From the NCBI RefSeq assembly GCF_015207375.1, contig NZ_JADEWY010000069.1, positions 1 to 35,042 of the forward strand: a stretch of DNA of 35,042 bases, read 5' to 3'. Shown one piece after another: positions 7,648 to 15,693 of the stretch. Numbering within the stretch: the stretch's first letter is position 1; every line of letters starts with the position of its first letter. Both the position numbers and the translations under genes were made by a program. Origin of the DNA: Coleofasciculus sp. LEGE 07092. Lineage in GTDB: Bacteria; Cyanobacteriota; Cyanobacteriia; Cyanobacteriales; Coleofasciculaceae. Below the pieces are notes generated by a model, which was given only the letters and a program-made list of their open reading frames with translations, ran no database searches and was not told the DNA's origin.

Positions 7648-8574
7648 GTGAGAGGGATACTGCCTGAACTGTTTACAATCATCATTAATGAACCTTCCTC
7701 TACTACTTTCCCCAGTGATAAACATCAGCCTGGAAAGTTGTTGGAACTTCATCAAATAAGAAAGCAACAACGAAAGCAACTCCGGAATAAGGCTTGGAAA
7801 TTTATTGCACAATATAGCTTACCGCAATTTATCTTGATAATCAGAGAGTTTCCCGATCCCCTTCTACTACCAAAAAAACCATCAGATAGAAATGAGGAAG
7901 ATGTAATTAGAGTTCTTCGCCACGCTTATCAAAATATTACACAATGGTTGTTCTATTTGACAAAATGTGAGGAAAGATTTTTATGGTGGAAACCTACTGA
8001 AAACTATAAACCTTGGGCAGATCTATTTGTGGCTCAACTTAAATTGGCTAAAGCGGTTTACTATCACAAGGAATCAAAACCATTGTGCCAGCTTTTCACA
8101 TCACCCGAACACTTATGGTTTTGGTGTCAAGTTGCTATATGCAAACAAAACTTGAAAGTAATGGGATTAGAAAATCCTATACCTTATACGCAAATAGTAA
8201 GTAAACAAGATTTCCTGGAACGGTGGAACAGAACTAACAAGATGCGTAAAGATTTTGAAAAAACACTAGAGCAAGGTGTCATATCGCCTACTCGAAGTGA
8301 ATGGTTTGAGAAGCTAGATCGCTTTTTAGAGGGTGAAGCAATGAGAATTGCTCAAGTCGAGGCTAGTTGGAATAAAAAGGGTGGTGCTTGGCTGGAATAT
8401 ACTAATGCACAGGAACGAGCCAGAGATAAAGTTAGACACGAGAAGGATCTTCAGTGTGTGTCCCTATATCAATTTCCTGACGACAAAGAGAGCCGTATAC
8501 ACATTACAGGACCACATCAAAAGCTGCCCAAACCACCCAAAAGGCAAAAGAGAGGCTTTAATCCAAAACGGTAA
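7648..8574 (+). CDS. Hypothetical protein
   Basis: This 308-residue ORF is hydrophilic, with no signal peptide or membrane helix. It is rich in Trp, Lys and Arg (EERFLWWKPTENYKPW, HLWFWCQVAICKQ), and its C-terminus is strongly basic with prolines (KLPKPPKRQKRGFNPKR), which suggests nucleic-acid or surface binding. I recognise no domain. The start is weak: a GTG at 7648 without a clear ribosome site, and the frame stays open upstream into the terminator of the previous gene. The 5' end may be mis-set or lost. It is more AT-rich than the flanking housekeeping genes. It stands alone, followed by a gap of about 120 bases. Confidence 0.6.
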   Translation: MRGILPELFTIIINEPSSTTFPSDKHQPGKLLELHQIRKQQRKQLRNKAWKFIAQYSLPQFILIIREFPDPLLLPKKPSDRNEEDVIRVLRHAYQNITQWLFYLTKCEERFLWWKPTENYKPWADLFVAQLKLAKAVYYHKESKPLCQLFTSPEHLWFWCQVAICKQNLKVMGLENPIPYTQIVSKQDFLERWNRTNKMRKDFEKTLEQGVISPTRSEWFEKLDRFLEGEAMRIAQVEASWNKKGGAWLEYTNAQERARDKVRHEKDLQCVSLYQFPDDKESRIHITGPHQKLPKPPKRQKRGFNPKR

Positions 8575-8695
8575 AAGAGGATTTAGTTAAGAAGTATTAA
8601 GATTTGACCAAAAATCAGCAAGATGAGATCCGCAGGGATTTACCCCTAAATACCGATGTTTTGATTAGATCAAAGACTATTAGGAGTTAAATCTC

Positions 8696-8974
8696 ATGCC
8701 AAAACCTAATCAAAACAACTTCTTCACTCAATCGTCTATGGTCTGTGCCCAACCTACTCAAAAGAGAATCGGGAAAGCCGGAGAACAGCAAATTATTACA
8801 GTTCCTGCCAATTCTACCGAGACACCTCTACCGCCCAAAGCCGGAGCTTTAATTCCCTTACTGATGTACGGAGGGGTGGCAGTAGCCGTTATTGTTGCAA
8901 TGGCATACTTTTCCCAAATTCAGCTCAAGTCAATTACCGAACTACTTCAAGCCATAAAGAAAAAGACTAAGTAG
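8696..8974 (+). CDS. Small single-pass membrane protein, unknown function
   Basis: This 92-residue protein has a polar Gln/Pro/Thr-rich N-terminal half and one membrane helix at about 51-70 (LIPLLMYGGVAVAVIVAMAY). A short basic tail (LLQAIKKKTK) would sit in the cytoplasm by the positive-inside rule, leaving the N-terminal half outside. AGGAG lies 9 bases before the ATG. I do not recognise a family. The good ribosome site and normal composition argue that it is expressed. Confidence 0.6.
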   Translation: MPKPNQNNFFTQSSMVCAQPTQKRIGKAGEQQIITVPANSTETPLPPKAGALIPLLMYGGVAVAVIVAMAYFSQIQLKSITELLQAIKKKTK

Positions 8975-9055
8975 TTAGCTCGATAGGGAACATTCAAGCC
9001 TTGTTGGATTCGTTCTGTCAGGGTTTGATCCAGCTTGTTATAGAGATTAGTAAGT

Positions 9056-9418
9056 TTAAGGTAATGGCAAATGAACAATTCGGTCTTGATATTCGTTTTC
9101 TTCAGAAGCTAGCGCAATCAGAATCAACTCTTCAAGATTATCGCCGATGCTTAAACCTGGATTCAGGATAAAAATTCCTGGTATGTGACGACCTTGAGTA
9201 ATATGGTCAGTCAAATGTGGGGGCATAGAGGTACGGTTATTTGTCACCAACACAAATTTATACGCTTCACACCACAGTAAAATTTCTGGATCTAGTGTAC
9301 TCAGAGGAGGTGTACCAGGATCTCCCACTCTCCAAACGATCAAGCTGGGTTCGCGTCGCAGTAATTGAGTCTGATATAACCGATCAACATTTTCATCCAG
9401 TAGATACTTGAGACTCAT
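9056..9418 (-). CDS. DUF5615-type PIN-like protein, putative toxin
   Basis: This 120-residue protein has the DUF5615 opening KYLLDENVDRL, with acidic residues in the DEN motif, and a central FVLVTNNRTSMP where PIN-like nucleases carry their second conserved block. In the family these folds resemble PIN/Mut7-C ribonucleases and are paired with DUF433 proteins as putative toxin-antitoxin systems. Its start overlaps the end of the DUF433 gene by 26 bases, so the two are almost certainly co-translated. RNase activity is inferred from the family, not shown. Confidence 0.78.
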   Translation of the reverse strand: MSLKYLLDENVDRLYQTQLLRREPSLIVWRVGDPGTPPLSTLDPEILLWCEAYKFVLVTNNRTSMPPHLTDHITQGRHIPGIFILNPGLSIGDNLEELILIALASEENEYQDRIVHLPLP

Positions 9419-9746
9419 TCTCCCTCTTCATTGCCGCTCGTTTTGCTCTCAATTTCCCCAGTTTTTCCGAAACGGGTGGGGGGTTGCGTTTCTGTTCTTC
9501 TCGCGCTCTATGACCATGCTCTAGCCAATTAGCAATGTAAGCACTAACTTCTTCTTTGTTATGCAAGTAATAGAGAATCGTAGCGTAAACCTGCTCCAGA
9601 GTAACCGATGGATAAGATTGAGTGATTTCTTCTGGAGTACGACACCGATGAATAAAGTCATACAGGATAGTCTCAATTCCCACCCGTGTACCTTTGATCC
9701 TGATATCATCAGGACGCAGAAAGTTAAAATAATCTTCTAAGTGCAT
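9393..9746 (-). CDS. DUF433 protein, putative antitoxin
   Basis: From the ATG at 9746 this is 117 residues. The N-terminal DUF433 domain contains FLRPDDIRIKGTRVGIETIL, followed by TPEEITQSYPSVTLEQVYA, the characteristic small helical DNA-binding-like fold. The C-terminal part is basic and helical (KLGKLRAKRAAMKRE) and may contact the partner or DNA. An in-frame TTG at 9761 would add five residues but has less support. As in many DUF433/DUF5615 pairs, the antitoxin-like gene comes first and overlaps its partner, so autoregulation is expected by analogy. Confidence 0.8.
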   Translation of the reverse strand: MHLEDYFNFLRPDDIRIKGTRVGIETILYDFIHRCRTPEEITQSYPSVTLEQVYATILYYLHNKEEVSAYIANWLEHGHRAREEQKRNPPPVSEKLGKLRAKRAAMKRENESQVSTG

Positions 9747-9874
9747 CTGCCTAACCCTCAAAAAAAAATCATTACTGGATGCCCTTTCATTGTAAAATAT
9801 TCGACTGACATCCTTATAGAGATTCCATTAACGCCTGCTACCACTCTTATAAGAATCATCAAGGATGCTTACTC

Positions 9875-10156
9875 CTATCTCGACCTTGTATTCAGTTCGA
9901 TGCGACTGAGAAGGTCAACGATCGCTATCAGAGCTTGGGTGATGACGTAGACTATCAAACAGCCGATTACGGCTTGCAATAGCACAACCAGTAAGGGGAA
10001 GACTACAGCAGCAGTGCGAGCTTGTAAAAATCCAGCCCCGAACAAAAAAATCAGACTGAAAGTAACGACAAGGAAATAGCCAAAATACTGAATGACTTTC
10101 AGAATTGAAATAAATTTTGTATAAAGTTTACCTTGGTCGGAATTACCCTGTGCCAT
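9875..10156 (-). CDS. Small two-helix membrane protein (DUF4282-like)
   Basis: The 93-residue product has membrane helices at about 23-45 (FGYFLVVTFSLIFLFGAGFL) and 51-80 (VVFPLLVVLLQAVIGCLIVY). It ends in an amphipathic segment ALIAIVDLLSRIELNTR, which resembles the tail of DUF4282-type proteins. The call is tentative. The gene lies between chlB and the DUF433 pair on the same strand, but a strong hairpin separates it from chlB, so it probably has its own promoter. Confidence 0.6.
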   Translation of the reverse strand: MAQGNSDQGKLYTKFISILKVIQYFGYFLVVTFSLIFLFGAGFLQARTAAVVFPLLVVLLQAVIGCLIVYVITQALIAIVDLLSRIELNTRSR

Positions 10157-10182
10157 TTTCAGCTAACCCTACTTCTAAAACA

Positions 10183-10215
10183 ATGAGAGTGTCCCCAGTA
10201 AGGGAACACTCTCAT
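10183..10215 (-). terminator. Hairpin terminator downstream of chlB
   Basis: The 10-bp arms ATGAGAGTGT and ACACTCTCAT are extended by a C-rich/G-rich pairing with one bulge. On the minus strand a T-rich run follows. It lies 36 bases after the chlB stop. Confidence 0.8.
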
Positions 10216-10250
10216 GCTACTGCAAGGGAAGCGATCGCTAATTCCGTTCT

Positions 10251-11777
10251 CTAAGCTCCCACAGCTTCCTTCGCGGCGTACATTACTTCAAGGGTAATTT
10301 CCGCTAAACCCCGCTCCCGCGCAAACTTCTCAGTATTGCGTTTTACTTTACCGCGCACAAATCCAGGAACTTTATTCAGTTCCCCCTGCGCTTCCTTATT
10401 CCAGTTCAAGTCAGAATCAGCGGAAATCCCTTTAGTAATGACTTCCTTAGTATCATGACCGCCGAAGATTTCTAATAAGTGGTCTTCCATTCCCAAGGTG
10501 AAGGAATTATACACCAAATCGGCAACTTGGTTAGTACCTTCGTAACCCATGAATGGTTTATAACCGATGGGGAAGTTTTGGATGTGAATCGGTGCGGCAA
10601 TCACACCACAGGGGATATCCAACCGCTTACCAACGTGACGCTCCATCTGAGTACCAAAGATAGCAGAGGGTTCAATGCGAGCGATCGCATCCCCAATCGC
10701 GCCGTTATCATCACTAACTAGGATTTCATCACAGTACTCGCTCACTTGTTCCTTGAACCAGTCCGCATCATATTTGCAGTACGTCCCTGCTAACACCACA
10801 TGAATTCCCATCTCCCGTGCCAGAATTTTGGTCATGGCAGCAGCGTGGGTGTTATCCCCAAACACAACAGCCTTCTTACCCGTTAGGTTCTGACAGTCAA
10901 TAGAGCGAGAGAACCAAGCGGCTTGGGAAACGTAGAGGGTTTGGTTGTTGATGTACTCTTCATAATCAACGTTAGCGCCTTGAACGTTAATAATCTGCTG
11001 AATCTTACGGATACAACGTGCTGTTTCCACCACACCCATCGGCGTGATATCCACATAAGGCATCCCGCACTCTTTTTCCAGGTAACGGGCTGTCATTAAG
11101 CCGATTTCCCGATACGGCACTAAGTTAAACCAAGCGCGAGGCAGATTTTTCAGGTTGTGAACCGAAGCACCTTCAGGAATCACCTCGTTAACTTCAATAC
11201 CCAGGTCAGCCATTAACCGCTTCAACTCCGTGCAGTCGTGCTGGTTGTGGAAGCCAAGGGTAGAAATACCGATGATATTAACCGAGGGTTTTTCAGTTTT
11301 GCCTTCTGGCAGTTTGCCTTTCTTACGAGCTTTCTGAATATAGTATTGAACAATTTGATGCAAAGTGCGGTCTGCGGCTTGCAGTTCGTTAACCCGGTAG
11401 TGGTTCACGTCTGCCAGCATCACATCACCCTTCGCTTCTAGCTGGGCGCGCTCTACGAAGTTGCTCAGGTCTTCTTGTAGAATGCTGGAGGTGCAGGTAG
11501 GAGTCAAGACAATTAGGTCAGGGGTTTCTTCTTGATCCTTGCGGACGATATTATCCACCACTTTTTCCTGAGAACCCCGTGCCAAAACATTCCGGTCAAC
11601 GATACTAGCCGTGACTGGGGTATAGTTCCGCTCCCGCTCTAGCATGGAGCGCATCACGTTGAAATAGTCATCGCCGAGGGGGGCGTGCATAATGGCGTGG
11701 ACGTTTTTAAAAGAACTGGCAATGCGAAGGGTGCCAATGTGAGCCGGTCCTGCATACATCCAGTAAGCCAATTTCAT
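10251..11777 (-). CDS. chlB: Light-independent protochlorophyllide reductase subunit B
   Basis: ChlB pairs with ChlN as the catalytic NB component of the dark-operative protochlorophyllide oxidoreductase. ChlL supplies electrons, and the enzyme reduces ring D of protochlorophyllide to chlorophyllide without light. At 508 residues the length is typical of cyanobacterial ChlB. The N-terminus [20 protein letters not shown] is diagnostic. Asp36, the unusual fourth ligand of the NB [4Fe-4S] cluster, is present in APLGDDYF, and the conserved Cys95 in [15 protein letters not shown] precedes the ATG. chlL and chlN are not in the window, so chlB stands alone, as it often does in cyanobacteria. Confidence 0.98.
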   Translation of the reverse strand: MKLAYWMYAGPAHIGTLRIASSFKNVHAIMHAPLGDDYFNVMRSMLERERNYTPVTASIVDRNVLARGSQEKVVDNIVRKDQEETPDLIVLTPTCTSSILQEDLSNFVERAQLEAKGDVMLADVNHYRVNELQAADRTLHQIVQYYIQKARKKGKLPEGKTEKPSVNIIGISTLGFHNQHDCTELKRLMADLGIEVNEVIPEGASVHNLKNLPRAWFNLVPYREIGLMTARYLEKECGMPYVDITPMGVVETARCIRKIQQIINVQGANVDYEEYINNQTLYVSQAAWFSRSIDCQNLTGKKAVVFGDNTHAAAMTKILAREMGIHVVLAGTYCKYDADWFKEQVSEYCDEILVSDDNGAIGDAIARIEPSAIFGTQMERHVGKRLDIPCGVIAAPIHIQNFPIGYKPFMGYEGTNQVADLVYNSFTLGMEDHLLEIFGGHDTKEVITKGISADSDLNWNKEAQGELNKVPGFVRGKVKRNTEKFARERGLAEITLEVMYAAKEAVGA

Positions 11778-12030
11778 ACTGAGTTTTCTCCCTTGTACTG
11801 TTCGCGGAAAGCCCGATTGAGGATTGATGGGCAGTTTTTGAGTGGTCGAGTTGTAAAGTCGTTTCTGATTGTCTCAGACTTTAAGCGTATCGTGAGTAGG
11901 CATTAACAAGGAGTGTCCTGCCTGGGGAATCGCCTAAACTGGGTTACTGACTGGGATTCAGTCTAGGACTAAAGCAATAATATTGTTGTTTATCGCAATT
12001 ATTTTTAATGTTTTGCTAAATTCCTCAATA

Positions 12031-12087
12031 TTTCAGTTTCCAGCTTTTGGGTAGACGTTCGTAGGAAATATAGGTCAAATCCGGTAT
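12031..12087 (-). pseudogene. Uma2 (DUF820) gene fragment
   Basis: Nineteen codons on the minus strand read IPDLTYISYERLPKSWKLK. This matches the intact Uma2 gene at 23993-24562 (VPDLTYISYERLPKSWKR), with about four differences over 47 bases at the DNA level. Nothing else of that gene is recognisable here. The rest of the 11778-12138 gap is non-coding, with the chlB leader on one side and an AT-rich lead-in to the glycan cluster on the other. The two Uma2 segments lie on the same strand, so they are direct repeats flanking the cluster. Confidence 0.75.
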
Positions 12088-12138
12088 CAGTCCACGTAGT
12101 GATATAATTCAAAACATACTTCATAAATCATATCCTTA

Positions 12139-13119
12139 ATGATAGATTTTAGTGTTGGTATACGTGCTTGGAATGCAGAAAATCGTATTCCTATAATTTT
12201 AGAAAAATTACGTCATCAGATAGAAATCAATTCTATTTGTTGGGAGATTATTATTGTTGATAATAATAGTATAGATAAGACAGCAAAAATTATTAAAGAC
12301 TATCAAGTTCAGTGGGATCGCCCATTTCCTATTAAATATTTTTGTGAACCTCGGCAAGGAGCATTATTCGCCAGAAAAAGAGTTATTGAAGAAGCTCAAG
12401 GTGCTTTAGTTGGATTTCTTGATGACGATAATTTACCTGCACCAGATTGGGTGGCTAAATCCTATGCTTTTGGTCAAGCTCATCCCAAGGCTGGGGCTTA
12501 TAGTGGTCTAATTCATGGTATTTATGAAGTAGAACCACCGAAAAATTTTAAGAGAATCGCTTCTTGTTTAGCAATTATTGAATGGGCGGAAACGGAACCC
12601 TTTTGTTTCCATTCCCAAAACAAAGGAGGACTTTTACCGCCAGGAGCGGGTATAGTGATCCGGAAACAAGCTTGGGTAGAAAGCGTTCCTGAAAATTTAG
12701 AATTAAAGGGACCTATGAGTGGTTCTTTAACCGCCAAAGGAGAAGATATAGAAGCATTTTTGTATATCAGAAATGCTGGGTGGGAAATTTGGTTTAATCC
12801 AGAAATGCACATCTACCATCAAATTCCTAAACGTCGTTTAGAGAAGGACTACTTGATGAGATTATTACGGGGTGTTGGTTTAAGTCGTCATCGGACTAGA
12901 ATGTTGGGATATAAACCTTGGCAAAGACCTTTAGTAATTCCTTTCTATATGGGTAACGATTTGCGAAAATTGATTAACCACCGACTCAAATATGGAAAAG
13001 AATTAGAAAATGATATTGTGGCAGCAAGTGAAATGGAGATGTATTTGGGGAGTTTGGAAAGTCACTTGCAGGGATTAGGGAAATTTTTGAGGTTTGAAAA
13101 ACCTAACAATAGCAATTGA
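12139..13119 (+). CDS. GT2 glycosyltransferase, HpsE-like (hormogonium polysaccharide type)
   Basis: This GT-A fold family 2 glycosyltransferase has 326 residues. The nucleotide-sugar motifs are EIIIVDNNSIDKTAKI (about 36-51) and GFLDDDNLPAPDW, with the DxD-type acidic run at Asp95-97. The acceptor/catalytic region has KGEDIEAFLYI, and the C-terminal helices have YLMRLLRGVGLSRHRTRM. The overall pattern, including the opening SVGIRAWNAENRIP, resembles cyanobacterial proteins annotated as HpsE, a glycosyltransferase in hormogonium polysaccharide synthesis. It opens an eleven-gene plus-strand cluster and is followed after 2 bases by a second GT2. The sugar specificity cannot be read from the sequence. 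Confidence 0.85.
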   Translation: MIDFSVGIRAWNAENRIPIILEKLRHQIEINSICWEIIIVDNNSIDKTAKIIKDYQVQWDRPFPIKYFCEPRQGALFARKRVIEEAQGALVGFLDDDNLPAPDWVAKSYAFGQAHPKAGAYSGLIHGIYEVEPPKNFKRIASCLAIIEWAETEPFCFHSQNKGGLLPPGAGIVIRKQAWVESVPENLELKGPMSGSLTAKGEDIEAFLYIRNAGWEIWFNPEMHIYHQIPKRRLEKDYLMRLLRGVGLSRHRTRMLGYKPWQRPLVIPFYMGNDLRKLINHRLKYGKELENDIVAASEMEMYLGSLESHLQGLGKFLRFEKPNNSN

Positions 13120-13121
13120 TC

Positions 13122-14075
13122 ATGAAATACGAAAAAACTTTATTTAGTATAATTATTAACAACTATAACTACGGAAAGTTTCTGACCGAAGCAATAGAAA
13201 GTGCTTTAGCTCAAACTTACCCTAATACTGAGATTATAGTTGTTGATGATGGTTCTACAGATAACTCGCGAGAGATTATTCATACTTATGAAGAAAAAAT
13301 TATCCCTGTATTGAAAGAAAATGGAGGGCAAGCTTCAGCCTTTAATGCAGGATTTAAAGCTAGTAAAGGAGAAATAATTTGCTTTCTTGATGCTGATGAT
13401 TATTACTTACCAGAAAAAGCAACTCAAATTGTTGAACTTTTTGAGCAATACCCGAATGCTGGTTGGATTTTTCACAATTTAGAAAAGGTGGATATAAAAG
13501 GTTGTCCTTTGAAAATACCGGATAAACGTTGCATCAATAAATTTGAATATGTTGACCTGCGAGATACTATATTGCATGGAAAATTGCTAGACTATTGGTT
13601 TCCAGCCACGAGTGGCTTATGTTTTAAACGCGATATTATTAAGAACATATTACCAATGCCAGAGCAATTTTTAATTTCTGGTGATGCTTTTTTAAGGTTA
13701 GCTACAATTCATCTATCTCCGGGTGTACTTTCCCCAGAAAAATTTGCTATTCATCGCAGTCATGGGAATAATTTTTATGAATTTAAGAAAAATATTGGGG
13801 TTGACAGGTCGAAATTATATATTAAAGTAGCTTATTACCTTAGAAAGAGATTTCCAGAAATTTATAATTTTACAGATAATCTTTTGGCGAATTCCTTGGT
13901 TCAATTGATTAATTATACAAGCTTTAAGGAAGCCCTTCAATTGCCTGAATATCAAGCATATCTGGAACATTGTCCTCCGTTAATTTCTAGTTTAAATTTG
14001 ACGATGAAAATTATTTTTACCTATGCTAAAATACAAGGGAAAAGAGTTTTAAATACTACATTCATTAGACCCTAA
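13122..14075 (+). CDS. GT2 family glycosyltransferase
   Basis: This GT-A glycosyltransferase has 317 residues from the ATG at 13122. The N-terminal motifs are FSIIINNYNYGKFLTEAIES and EIIVVDDGSTDNS (about 37-49), then GEIICFLDADDYYLP with the DxD at Asp90-Asp92. The C-terminal part includes LISGDAFLRLATIH and HRSHGNNFY, as in enzymes that extend repeat units. The start begins 2 bases after the stop of the upstream HpsE-like gene, so translation is probably coupled. A TTG two codons earlier is in frame but unlikely. Codon use is AT-rich like the rest of the cluster. Confidence 0.9.
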   Translation: MKYEKTLFSIIINNYNYGKFLTEAIESALAQTYPNTEIIVVDDGSTDNSREIIHTYEEKIIPVLKENGGQASAFNAGFKASKGEIICFLDADDYYLPEKATQIVELFEQYPNAGWIFHNLEKVDIKGCPLKIPDKRCINKFEYVDLRDTILHGKLLDYWFPATSGLCFKRDIIKNILPMPEQFLISGDAFLRLATIHLSPGVLSPEKFAIHRSHGNNFYEFKKNIGVDRSKLYIKVAYYLRKRFPEIYNFTDNLLANSLVQLINYTSFKEALQLPEYQAYLEHCPPLISSLNLTMKIIFTYAKIQGKRVLNTTFIRP

Positions 14076-14130
14076 CTTATTAATTTCAATAAAATAATTT
14101 AGAGGTTGTAATTGTATTGTCATAAAAGCC

Positions 14131-15096
14131 ATGATTAACACAAATGCAATTCGGAAATTTCTGAGAAATAGCCTGCCAAATCTAGCCCAATCTCTAGTTA
14201 ACAGTAGTTATTTAGAAAAAATTTTTTTCTATCCTAAATACCAAAAATATCTCGCAAATTTTCAAAATCAACTCCCACTAGTTACGGGGAATGATGGGAT
14301 AATTGTTGAGACTTTAAAACAAAGAGGCATCTATATAACTACTCTGGAATCTCTGGCAATACCAGGTACGAAAGAGTTTATCGAAGCTGTCAATAGTCTA
14401 ATGGAAGAACTCACAAAAATATCAGAAAAAAGAACCAGTAAATTTGCCATTGAATCTAACTTTGGACAGCTCATTAAATATCCAGAAATATTTAGTTGGG
14501 GTCTTGAAAATAGATTAATAAATATTGTTGCTAGTTACATCGGTACTCCCATTGCCTACGATACTTTTATGGCACATTTAAGCCTTAGTAATGGCAAAGA
14601 AACTGCAACTAGACGTTGGCATATAGACAATGAAGACAGAAAAGTGATTAAAATAATCATCTACTTTAATGATGTAGATGAGAATGGCGGACCTTTTCAA
14701 TATATGCACCCTAAAATTAGTTCATCACTGTTGCAAAAAGTCAAAGACAAATATCACTTTTTTCATCATCAAGAAATAGAAGAACTAATACCTAACCCTA
14801 AAAAAGATTGGTTAACAACTTACACAGGAAAAGCTGGAACTGTGATAATTGTGGATACAGCTCATTCCTATCATCGTGGGAAACCTCCTACAAAATCTCT
14901 TCGTCGTGCGGTTACTTTCGGTTACCTTAGTCGTCGTCCACATCAACCTTTTAGAGCTGGTAGAAATCTTTTATCTAGAGAAGAATTATCTCTTCTCGCT
15001 GCAAAACTTCCTCCAGAAAAACAGGCTTGCGTTTATTGGCAAGATGCTCTTCCTACTATTGTTAAATTGATCCCTAAATATTCATACCTTTATTAA
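14131..15096 (+). CDS. PhyH-like Fe(II)/2-oxoglutarate-dependent oxygenase
   Basis: This is a 321-residue phytanoyl-CoA dioxygenase-like protein. The iron-binding H-x-D is in RRWHIDNEDRK (His164, Asp166). The distal His is in DTAHSYHRGKPP (most likely His248), followed by the Arg that binds 2-oxoglutarate (LRRAVTF, Arg258 or Arg259). The segment IIIYFNDVDENGGPFQYMHP is typical of PhyH proteins. With the facial triad intact, it should be an active hydroxylase or similar oxidase. In a glycan cluster the substrate may be a sugar, lipid carrier or acyl group; this is inferred from context only. No signal peptide is seen, so it should act in the cytoplasm. Confidence 0.85.
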   Translation: MINTNAIRKFLRNSLPNLAQSLVNSSYLEKIFFYPKYQKYLANFQNQLPLVTGNDGIIVETLKQRGIYITTLESLAIPGTKEFIEAVNSLMEELTKISEKRTSKFAIESNFGQLIKYPEIFSWGLENRLINIVASYIGTPIAYDTFMAHLSLSNGKETATRRWHIDNEDRKVIKIIIYFNDVDENGGPFQYMHPKISSSLLQKVKDKYHFFHHQEIEELIPNPKKDWLTTYTGKAGTVIIVDTAHSYHRGKPPTKSLRRAVTFGYLSRRPHQPFRAGRNLLSREELSLLAAKLPPEKQACVYWQDALPTIVKLIPKYSYLY

Positions 15097-15113
15097 GTAA
15101 AAGGAAATTAACC

Positions 15114-15602
15114 ATGTCTTTTATTCGTAATTTAGCAACTTCTGTTTTTTCCTATATGTATGCCCGCAGTCTCAAAAGGCAACATCTATATAAGTCCAAA
15201 AAAGATAAAATTAGAAACGATGTTGTAGATTTTGAAATTGATGAGAATGTCGGTCTGGAAGTATATTGGAAAATTCTTAAGGTAGCAGAAGGTCCGTCAC
15301 TAATATTTTATGCTTTTGGTTATGAAATTCTAAGATTTGATACCTATATTAATGGACAAGGGCATTGTCACATTCAACTTATAGAATGTCAACAAAAATG
15401 TAAGTCTCGTTTGTTTTTACCAGAAAAAACAGTTGAACAACAAATTGAACGGGCAATTTTTGAACTAGAAAAAAATCTCTATTATTGGCTGCAACGTCAT
15501 CCAGATAGCCAAATTCGGAAGTTAAAAGTTGACCGTTTTCGATTGAGGATAGCTACAGAAAAGGCAAAGAAAAAAATGTTAGAATTTGCGAAAAAAAATT
15601 AA
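15114..15602 (+). CDS. Unknown protein in the glycan cluster
   Basis: This 162-residue protein lies 17 bases after the PhyH-like gene, with AAAGGAA before its ATG, so it is probably co-translated. It is basic. A possible short amphipathic N-terminus (SFIRNLATSVFSYMYARSL) is followed by a mixed alpha/beta part (SLIFYAFGYEILRFDTY, then a Cys/His-containing GQGHCHIQLIECQQKC). The C-terminus is a long charged helix (TEKAKKKMLEFAKKN). The His/Cys cluster in the middle could bind a metal, but I recognise no family. Its position suggests a partner or accessory of the oxygenase. Confidence 0.7.
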   Translation: MSFIRNLATSVFSYMYARSLKRQHLYKSKKDKIRNDVVDFEIDENVGLEVYWKILKVAEGPSLIFYAFGYEILRFDTYINGQGHCHIQLIECQQKCKSRLFLPEKTVEQQIERAIFELEKNLYYWLQRHPDSQIRKLKVDRFRLRIATEKAKKKMLEFAKKN

Positions 15603-15693
15603 AGAAAAGGCAGTATCTGCTGAATCTATAGGTTAGTAAGCTAAAATTAAATAAATTTTCGGTTTTTCAAAAAAATACTTAGAACAATTAATT

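Noticed and set aside
8980..9055. A minus-strand open reading (LYNKLDQTLTERIQQGLN) between the 92-aa gene and the DUF5615 gene
   Set aside because: It looks protein-like but is short, has no start and matches no family I can name, so it was not annotated.
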